Part shown: positions 57,220-64,000 of the stretch, piece after piece
Numbering within the stretch: position 1 is the stretch's first letter
How the letters are laid out: each line of letters begins with the position of its first letter
Assembly (NCBI GenBank): GCA_018398805.1
Contig: JAGFBZ010002021.1
Coordinates: forward strand, 1-64,000
DNA: 64,000 nt
From: Hirundichthys speculiger
Lineage: Eukaryota; Chordata; Actinopteri; Beloniformes; Exocoetidae
Reading direction: 5' to 3'
Position numbers and translations under genes: made by a program
Notes under the pieces: model-generated
What the model saw: the letters and a program-made list of their open reading frames with translations, nothing else
Told to the model about the DNA's origin: nothing
Database searches by the model: none

Positions 57220-57990
57220 AAAATTCAAAAGTCACACCTGTGGACGTATTTAACATCTCAAACCACTTCTTGGTGTGACATCATGGAAAACCTCAAAAGA
57301 AACCAGCCAAGATATCAGTTGGAGAACTGTGGACCTCCACCAGTCTGGTTCATCCTGGTCCAGTTTCCAGATGTCTGAAGGAGCCATGTCCATCTGCTCC
57401 ACCAGTTCTCCACCAGTAGAACCAGCATGGGAACGTCCACCATCATAGTCCTCAGGAAGGAGACGGTTCTGAGTCCCAGAGACGGACCTGGACCAACCCC
57501 AGAACAGAACCTGAACAGCTGCTGCTGAAGCTGCTCAGAGAGAAACCAGTCCTGGACCAACATGGACTGAAGGACCAGTCAGCCAGGAAGAAGACATTAC
57601 TCCAGAAGAGACCTAAGAGAGACATGTCCTGGTCTGATGGAACTAAAACTGGACTGTCTGGAGGAGAAAGACCTGAGAACACCATCCAGCTGTGAAGCAC
57701 GGGGGTGGCAGCATCATGATGTGGAGGTGTTCAGCTGCAGGAGGGACTGGTGGACTTCACTGAATAGATGACATCATGAGGAAAGAACATTCTGGAGAAA
57801 CATTGAAGCAACATCTCAGACATCAGCCAGGAAGTTAAAGCTTGGACACTAACGGGTCTCCAGATGGACGACGACCCTGAACGCACCACCAGATTAATTA
57901 TGTTCCATGTTCCTGGAGTGGACCTGATCCCAGTCCTGGAGAACATCTGTGGTCAGAGCTGGACAGGAGACCTCCAGACCTGACCCAGTT
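57220..57990 (+). pseudogene. Decayed Tc1-like transposase
   Basis: The + strand translates, with several stops and frameshifts, into fragments recalling Tc1 transposases: the C-terminal catalytic region HGGGSIMMW and GGTGGLH, then LKQHL. The upstream DNA (AACCAGCCAAGATATCAG, GTCTGGTTCATCCTGGTCCA) fits the N-terminal helix-turn-helix part. No intact frame; the inverted terminal repeats were not found. In ezh2 intron 1, antisense to ezh2. Confidence 0.7.
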
Positions 57991-58439
57991 CTGACAGTTT
58001 ATTTTGGAATAAGTGGTTTCAGACAGGAGGCGGGAAAATGGGCCTCCGGGTGTCGAGGTCCACCTTTCTGCTGAGATGTGGGATCAATACAGTCAATCTA
58101 TTCATCAATCAGTTGAAACAACCGTCCATGTCGTGTCAGGTTGGTACCCCCCCCCCCCCCCCCCCTCCCTCATTAGCATACAACCCGGCTAACCAAGGTC
58201 CAGAAACTACAGCACACAGCGGCTGTTTCGGTTCTATGGGCTGCTCCTCTGCCGTTAACCGCCTCCCTGCTCGGTACCGAGCTAAAACAAGTCGGTACAT
58301 TCACGCGGACACCGACTTTTGACGGCGACACAAGAGTTGGCACGAGCTAGCCAACCGTCGGGAACCCGGGCTCGTTCTCGCCAGCCGTGAACGAGCCCGG
58401 GACTTTTTGAACAGATAAGATGAATAACGGCGGCTCCTC

Positions 58440-59235
58440 TCACCTGCGCGGGAAGCTCGCTCCTCACTCAGCGGGGGGAACCGAGGGGGGCGACCTGCCG
58501 GCGGGGGCTCGTCCTTCGGGGCTGGAGGAGGATTAGCTCGGATCCGCGCCGCGGCTAGCTAGCGGTTAGCACGGAACGAGTCACTTCGCCGGTTTCCACC
58601 CGCCAAAAAACTACAACAACAATAAATAAAACCCGGCCGCTCCCGGTCGTCTCTCCCCCCCCCCCCCCGCCCGGATCTCTGGAGCCCGGCTCGGCCGCTA
58701 CGTTAGCAGCGCTCGGAGGCGACAGCGACGTATTTCGGTTGAGGGCAGTTTTGACGGATTTCAATGTTTCCGCCTCGCACAGACGCGCTTCTAACCGCTC
58801 CGTCACGCCGCCCACCGCGGCTGCGGCACGGCCGAGAGGCGCCAAACGGTTGGGCCAATCGCCGCCGCCGATGCTGCGCCCGCCAGTGTCGCGGCCAGCG
58901 ATTGGACGGGCGGCGCCGCGGTCCCAGCCAATGGGAGCGAGGGATACGCCGGCGGCCATGTGCGCTGGTTTCCCTTTGTTCTCCGGTTTGTCGGCGGAGT
59001 GAGAAGAAAACGCGCGGAGTTGAGCGGCTGAATAGATTTAGGAGCCGGTATCCTTCCGCCCGGTCGTGATTTTAATCGGCGGTGGCGGTTCAGGGGAGAG
59101 TCTGTCAGTCGTTTGCTTGTGAAACTGCTTTTTCCGCCGGTCTTTCTCACCGCTACAGCCGGCTGAAGGGTCGGTGGGTTCATTAAGCCCCGCCCTCCCA
59201 CAGCAGCCATTGGCGGGGAGCTGAGTGACGTCAAC
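58440..59235 (-). promoter_or_regulatory. ezh2: CpG-island promoter of ezh2 with CCAAT boxes and CRE
   Basis: This is dense CpG sequence with no TATA box. CCAAT boxes (either orientation) lie at 58855-58859, 58901-58905, 58928-58932 and 59209-59213. A TTGGCGGGG motif resembling E2F sites overlaps the last. A perfect CRE TGACGTCA is at 59226-59233. Mammalian EZH2 is a known E2F target, so the layout fits. The island could also drive a divergent transcript rightward. Confidence 0.6.
58444..58560 (-). other. ezh2: Putative ezh2 exon 1 (5' UTR, non-coding)
   Basis: On the minus strand a CpG-rich stretch ends at a consensus donor (GCGCAG/GTGAGAGG) at 58444/58443. The first coding exon has an acceptor (CCAG) at 53487 with only 7 nt before the ATG, so an upstream UTR exon must exist. 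This donor at the edge of the CpG island is the best candidate. The 5' end is not determined. Confidence 0.5.
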
Positions 59236-59254
59236 GTGTTGCGTTCACGTTCAG

Positions 59255-60082
59255 AATCATTTACATGCTATCAAATATTATTTCTTTAATTTATTTAGTT
59301 ATTTATTTTTTAATTTTTATTTTATTTTTTTTCTTATTTCTTTCCTTCCCTTTTTCATCTTTATTATCTGCATTCTATATATTGTTATATTGATAATTTG
59401 CTAAGGACCTCATGATCTTTACTCTGCCTTTACAGAATTTTAAAAACCTTGTTACTACTGTCGCTACACAACCACAACCTGAACTGGAATGGCTGATTAT
59501 AATTTGTTTGTATGTTTTTGTATTTTGTATACTTTAAATTAAAAAAATAAAAATTAAAAAAATAAATAAATAAAATCACTTACATGCTATCTATCCTAAA
59601 GATCGTGCTCTTGAACACCTAATGAATTTTATCATTATTTGTGCTAAATTCTTTATTCACAAACAAAAATTTGTTGGTGCTACTCCTAAATTTGCCCCTT
59701 TTCTTCTAGAATTAAATTATCTCATTAAATCTCTTTATTTGATAAACAACAAAAAAAGCAATATATTTTTAAGCAACTATGAAAAGTTTTTTCCTGTGTC
59801 CTCTGACTAACCTTTTATTTATAACTGTCTTGACCTTCCCCTATTGTTATTGTTTATTTATTTATTTTATTCTTTATTTATTTACTCATCTTTATTATTA
59901 TTATTATTATGACTGTTACCTTGATTATCTATATTATGACTTCTTATTCATATTATATATTTTTATAATTTACTCCATCATTATATGTGCTGTGCCATAC
60001 CATTATATACCTTGTTGATTTTTGTATAGCAAGATTTGCTAATAAAGTTATATAAAAAAAAAAAAATCACTTACATGCTATC
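59255..60082 (+). mobile_element. Two stacked LINE 3' ends between three copies of one target site
   Basis: AATCATTTACATGCTATC (59255-59272), AATCACTTACATGCTATC (59574-59591) and the same again (60065-60082) bracket two A-tailed inserts, 59273-59573 and 59592-60064. The second ends AATAAAGTTATATA plus an A-run and encodes a LINE ORF2 C-terminal tail. The first looks like LINE 3' UTR. This means two target-primed insertions at the same site, or one complex event. Confidence 0.75.
59592..59810 (+). pseudogene. C-terminal tail of LINE ORF2 (5'-truncated)
   Basis: Reads KDRALEHLMNFIIICAKFF then HKQKFVGATPKFAPFLLELN and ends at a stop at 59808-59810. The IHKQKF..P.F..FL.EL pattern resembles the extreme C-terminus of fish L1/Tx1-type ORF2 proteins. 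No reverse transcriptase core is present; typical 5' truncation. Confidence 0.55.
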
Positions 60083-60177
60083 AGATATACTGTATCAGTC
60101 CGTTGGGACCGTTATGCGCATCTTTTCTTTTCTCTTTTTATTAGATTAACTTCTATTGAGAAAGTACATGTTGTATA

Positions 60178-60775
60178 ATTCAATTCAGTTTTATTTGTAT
60201 ATAGTCTATTACAAACCAAGTTGCCTCTAGGCGCTTTACAGAGACCCAGAGTATGATATCATCAACTAACATTAGAATATTAAATCCTAATTAAAGAAAA
60301 ATGGCAAGTTAAAATGTAAAAAATCCATTAACTTAAGAACTAAGAATTCCATGTACTTCAATTCTGACTGTTGTTAGTACATAAACTACAGAGATGACTA
60401 TATAACAGATGTAGGCAGCAACACTGAGGAGGTCAGAGGGTCAGACTGCAGGTTAGTTGATCCAGAGAACTGGATCAGTACTGAGGTACTCAAGTCCTGA
60501 ATACCTCAATACTGATCCAGAGAACTAGTCAGGACTTGATAGGAAGCAGACGGGGAACCCCTACACCATAACCAAAGCTGAAGGCCCACATCTGGATCCA
60601 ACTGCTCCTCTTTGTCTTCATGTTTCTGGCTTCCACCAATAGGAAAAACAGATAGCTGGCGTGTCGATAAAGATTAACCGTTGCAGGTTGCAGGTTATAG
60701 GTATAGGTACGGGAGCTAAGTCTAGGAAGTAAAAACATTGAGACGCCGTAACAAAAACAAAAGAAGCCGCCACCT
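60178..60775. other. Dispersed fish repeat (CAATTCAGTTTTATTTGTAT type) and flanks
   Basis: CAATTCAATTCAGTTTTATT, then GGCGCTTTACAGAGACCC, is a common fish dispersed-repeat motif. The segment 60459-60540 contains a duplicated TGATCCAGAGAACT phrase with inverted neighbours. No ORF of note. Confidence 0.5.
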
Positions 60776-61151
60776 GAGGGCTGTACCACGAAACAAGTTC
60801 AACACAGCCAGGCTTTCTTTGGGTGAGCTGGCTCAACAAACCTGAAACTCTCCATCAGAGATAACCGGTACCACGACGGTGGTTATCAACTATCTTTGTT
60901 AACCGCGGCTTTCTGCTTTGCTTTCTGCTCTGTGCGCGTTCACATAAAAGGGGGCGGTTGACGCGTCATTTGACGCCTCTTCCGGATCAAATGGATAGAT
61001 GGCGGTCCGTATATTTCAGTCAGGAGGAGCAGGTTTTAATAATGCAGGGCTATGAGGATTTCAAAGAAATCTTTACGGCCAAAAGCAACACTGTAGGTGC
61101 GAATAAAGCCAGAGAGGAGTGCTGGCAAAAAATTGCAGATCGTGTAAATTC
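60776..61151 (+). mobile_element. Harbinger-type element 5' end with Myb/SANT exon
   Basis: The left terminus GGGCTGTACCACGAA is the type of terminus known from fish Harbinger elements. 213 bp later an ATG at 60991 opens a Myb/SANT-like exon. The right terminus is not found, and another repeat follows at about 61166. Confidence 0.55.
60991..61151 (+). CDS. Myb/SANT-like first exon (NAIF1/MSANTD type), partial
   Basis: Starts MDRWRSVYFSQEEQVLIMQG and continues to CWQKIADRV. This is the N-terminal half to two-thirds of a Myb/SANT-like domain of the kind shared by Harbinger Myb-like proteins and NAIF1/MSANTD genes. It ends at a consensus donor (TTC/GTAAGT, donor at 61152), so it is an exon rather than a whole ORF. 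The next exon is not visible; a dispersed repeat follows immediately. Probably an orphan transposon exon. Confidence 0.5.
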
Positions 61152-61154
61152 GTA

Positions 61155-61830
61155 AGTTATATTTATTTCAGAATCAGAATCAGAATCGTTTTTTAATCGC
61201 CAAGTACGTTCACACATACAAGGAATTTTGTTCCGGCAGGTGGTAACACTCTCAGAATAAGAAAGGAATATGTAATAAGAAAAACAGGATATGTACATCA
61301 TATACAAAAGTAAAAAAAAAAAGTAAGTTAAAAAATAGAATAAAATAAAATAAATAGTTAAGTAAGTAAAATAGTATGTACAAGGGTGGTGCAAAGTACA
61401 CAAGATAGTGCAAATGATAGTGGTTTTTGGATAGTGCAAATGATTGGTTGAAGTGATGGCAGTGCGGTTTCACCACTTAATGCAACTTAATTAATCTCCC
61501 TCCCTCTTTTAGAGCGCTTAAACTTTAAACTTAATGCAGCAGATTTAAACATTATGTAGGTCTGACTGTCCCATTATGAATGATAAATGAAAATCGCTTT
61601 AGTTTTTTGCTAAATCTATGTGAAATTAATTGAAGATTTAATATTATCTGTGATACCAATATACCCTCACCGGCCACTTTAATACGTACACCTGTGCAAT
61701 CTAATACAATCCAATACAAACACTTTGCTATATTCTACTTTTAATAAGCTTCTACATTTTCAGTTTTTGTTAACATTGTCAGAAAGGTAATAATAGATAA
61801 TTCTACTTTATGTTTATTATTGAAGTCATA
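61155..61830. other. Dispersed repeat and AT-rich DNA, no gene
   Basis: GAATCAGAATCAGAATCG, then CACACATACAAGGAATTTTG, matches a repeat type I recall from many fish. The remainder is AT-rich with no exon. Confidence 0.5.
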
Positions 61831-63112
61831 GCTGGTGGTGTACCTGCATGCTATGTGCCACCAATCACCTTACAACAATGAGCAATGGGAAAAGGAGGAA
61901 CAGAGCGCATTTGACCAACTCAAAGATGCTTTGATTGACGTCCCTGTCATGGCTTACTACTTACTACCCGTTGGAAGACCAACCCGAATCACCTGTGACG
62001 CTACCCCCCCATCGGCGTAGGCGCCATCTTAGAGCAACAACAGACAGACGGAGTCTAGAAGCCTGTGTATTATGCCAGTAGGAAGCTCACACCCACTGAG
62101 ACACGCTACTCTCAGTTCGAAAGAGAAGCTCTCGAAGTATCCTGGGCCTGTCGAAAATTCAGTTTGTATCATATCGGATGTGAATTCAAGATCCTCGCGG
62201 ATCACAAGGCGCTTGTGAAGGTGCTATCACCCAACTCACTACCTCCATCGGCCAGAGTGGAACGGTGGTTGCTGTACCGACAACAGTTCACCTACCAAGT
62301 AGTCCACATTCCCGGCAAAACCAACAAGGACAAGGCCGACCCCCTGAGTTGTCAACCCATTGGTCATCGCGACAAAGCTGAGGAGAGAGAAACAGATGAG
62401 TACATCTACAGCATAATCAAAGATTCCACACCTCATGCCCTATCCCCCCGTGAGATCGAGCAGGCTTCAAAGGATGATCCGACCATCTCCAAGCTACATC
62501 AAGCCATACAGAAAAATGACTGGACCTACTTTAAAGGCACAGCATTCCAGGCAGTCAAAGATGAACTATGGACGGCTGGGCAGATGGTCATGCGAGGAAA
62601 CAGGATCGTGATTCCCGAAGCCCTGCAAGAGCACGTGCTACAATTAGGACATGAAGGACATCAAGGGATTGTGCGAACAAAGAACCGACTGCGAACTAAA
62701 GTCTGGTGGCCTGAAATTGACAAAATGGTGGAAAAGCAAATAAAGCAATGCTACCCATGTCAAGTGATCGGCAAGAACGCTCCACCAGAAGAGTTAGAGC
62801 GCACGCCATTGCCAGACCAACCTTGGAAGTACCTTGCGGATGACCTACTGAGCATACCTGAAGGTAAATACCTGCTTGCTGTAGTCGACTACTACTCCAG
62901 GTGGCCCGAAGTTGCCTACATGAAAGTGACAAATGCCACTAATGTGATTCAATGCTCTCGAAATGATGGTCCAAATTCATGGCTATCCCAAGTATCCAAG
63001 AAGTGACAACAGACAACCGTTCGCATCCGGAGAGTTCCATGACTACCTCACCGCTCATGGCATCATGCAGCTGAAAGGAGTACCATACTGGCCTCAGTCG
63101 AACGGAGAAGTG
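61831..63112 (+). pseudogene. Ty3/gypsy-type pol fragment: RNase H, integrase zinc finger and core
   Basis: Fragment of a retrotransposon polyprotein. RNase H begins near 61890 (AFDQLKDAL, CDA) and continues from 62065 (ASRKLTPTETRYSQFEREAL, ADHKALVKVL). The HHCC zinc finger follows (GHEGHQGI ... CYPCQ, about 62645-62765), then the integrase core with acidic residues in DDLLS, SDN and NGEV. Breaks: a frameshift in a C-run at 62004-62010, a stop at about 62056-62058, and a frameshift near 62950. Gag, protease, reverse transcriptase and LTRs are not in the window. A dead copy; transcription would be needed to argue otherwise. Confidence 0.85.
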
Positions 63113-63541
63113 GCTGTCTATGCTGAGAAGACCAGAGCAAAGGAGGTTGAGGCCAACCTGGCCCAGAAAATGGAGGAAGTCAACAAAGTAAAGGCCACTT
63201 TCACCCAAATGCAGGAAAAAATGAGAGCTGAAAGACTCCAGTGGGAGCAGGACAAGTCCCGTCTCCTGACTGAGCAAATCCAAACTATCCACAACATGAA
63301 ATCTGCTATAATGGAGACCCAGAAAGTCCTCGAAGAAAAGTCTGGTCTTCTGGAAATAATATCAACCCTGAAAGAGCATCTGGAAAAGGAGGAGGAGGAG
63401 ATTTTGACGAACAAATTAGACAATCTGGAAGAACAAATGGAAAACATGAAGAAAAAACCCAAAAAGAAGTCTGTCGCCAGGAGATTCCTGGGGATCTTCA
63501 AGAAACGTGACAAGACTCCACCTCAATCTGATCTCTGCTAA
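63113..63541 (+). CDS. Coiled-coil protein tail with basic C-terminus, in frame with the integrase fragment
   Basis: From AVYAEKTRAKEVEANLAQKM on, 142 codons to a TAA stop at 63539-63541. Heptad-like, charged, glutamine-rich; a continuous coiled coil to about residue 115, then a lysine-rich stretch (MKKKPKKKSVARR) and FLGIFKKRDK. The frame is continuous with the preceding integrase piece (from 62963), giving a 192-codon chimeric ORF. I do not recognise the family. It could be the last exon of a host gene into which the retroelement inserted, or part of another transposon. Confidence 0.45.
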   Translation, partial: AVYAEKTRAKEVEANLAQKMEEVNKVKATFTQMQEKMRAERLQWEQDKSRLLTEQIQTIHNMKSAIMETQKVLEEKSGLLEIISTLKEHLEKEEEEILTNKLDNLEEQMENMKKKPKKKSVARRFLGIFKKRDKTPPQSDLC

Positions 63542-64000
63542 AACTCTCAAACCCTCTTTACTCCCAAAACCTCCACAAACTCCTCCTGGTGACCTTTCCT
63601 CCTCCCCCACCCTAACTTCAGAACTGTAACCCCACTAATCAGACTGATTGATGACTCCAACACGTCTGTAGGAGTGAATGTGAGCGTTTGTGCTTGTTTG
63701 TTACTGAGAAAAAAACGGACATGACGGTGGTCAACATCACCACAGGGTTCAAATCCAGGCTACGGATGTTCCTAATATCTTTATGCCTTTTGTAACCTTT
63801 CTAACATGTTGGGACGTCTGGAAGGAACTTGAAAAGCTTTTACACAGATAAGAAGGACAATTAACTGAAGATGTGTTTTAATGATGTGGGGATGTGGAAG
63901 GTTTTGTTTATACAGATGTGCATTTTTCTGGATCTCCAGAGTCCTCTTCCTAACTGCCTTGAGTGGGGAGGAACTCTGTACACAGCTTGAAAAAAGAAAC
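63542..64000 (+). other. Putative 3' UTR of the coiled-coil ORF
   Basis: No further ORF or repeat recognised up to the window edge. No AATAAA is seen here, so any transcript would continue past the edge or use a variant signal. Confidence 0.3.

Noticed and set aside
61831..63112. Calling an active retrovirus or complete retrotransposon
   Set aside because: No LTR, gag, protease or reverse transcriptase is in the window, and the pol part has two frameshifts and a stop.

Overview
This window is vertebrate nuclear DNA, almost certainly from a teleost fish. It holds two intron-rich genes whose exons read clearly as cullin-1 (cul1, + strand) and the Polycomb methyltransferase Ezh2 (ezh2, - strand). 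They are arranged tail to tail, as CUL1 and EZH2 are in human (7q36). The intron repeats (hAT-type terminal-inverted-repeat elements with 8-bp target duplications, Tc1 and pogo relatives, Harbinger-like elements with Myb-like ORFs, LINE tails, a Ty3/gypsy pol fragment) are typical of fish. There is no prokaryotic operon, CRISPR array or tRNA that I can see.

Layout. 0.5-1.35 kb: GC/CpG-rich probable cul1 promoter and 5' UTR exon. 0.7-16.8 kb: giant first intron with nested DNA transposons and a 2.9-kb, 27-bp minisatellite. 16.8-38.5 kb: cul1 exons 2-22 (776 codons if three apparent 1-nt insertions are discounted) and the 3' UTR. 38.5-41.75 kb: intergenic DNA plus the unresolved ezh2 3' UTR. 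41.75-53.5 kb: ezh2 coding exons (759 codons if one apparent 1-nt insertion is discounted). 53.5-58.4 kb: ezh2 first intron. 58.4-59.2 kb: CpG-island promoter with CCAAT boxes and a CRE. 59.2-64 kb: stacked LINE tails, a Harbinger-type Myb/SANT exon, a decayed Ty3/gypsy pol and a coiled-coil ORF fused behind it.

The two gene products are housekeeping regulators: CUL1 is the SCF ubiquitin-ligase scaffold and EZH2 the catalytic PRC2 subunit. I see nothing that makes them one pathway beyond conserved neighbourhood.

The unusual feature is repeat biology. At least ten unrelated tandem arrays (units of about 15, 21, 23/24, 22-24, 27, 32, 33, 37, 51 and 154 bp) lie in introns of these two conserved genes. 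Several demonstrably grew inside transposable elements, and several abut or mimic splice sites. The very long ORFs over these arrays (up to 880 codons) are artefacts of stop-free repeat units. No new enzymatic or defence system is supported. The best candidates for follow-up are the arrays born inside transposons, the transposon whose target duplication contains the cul1 exon 8 splice donor, the three-fold LINE target-site copies, and the integrase/coiled-coil chimera at the right edge.
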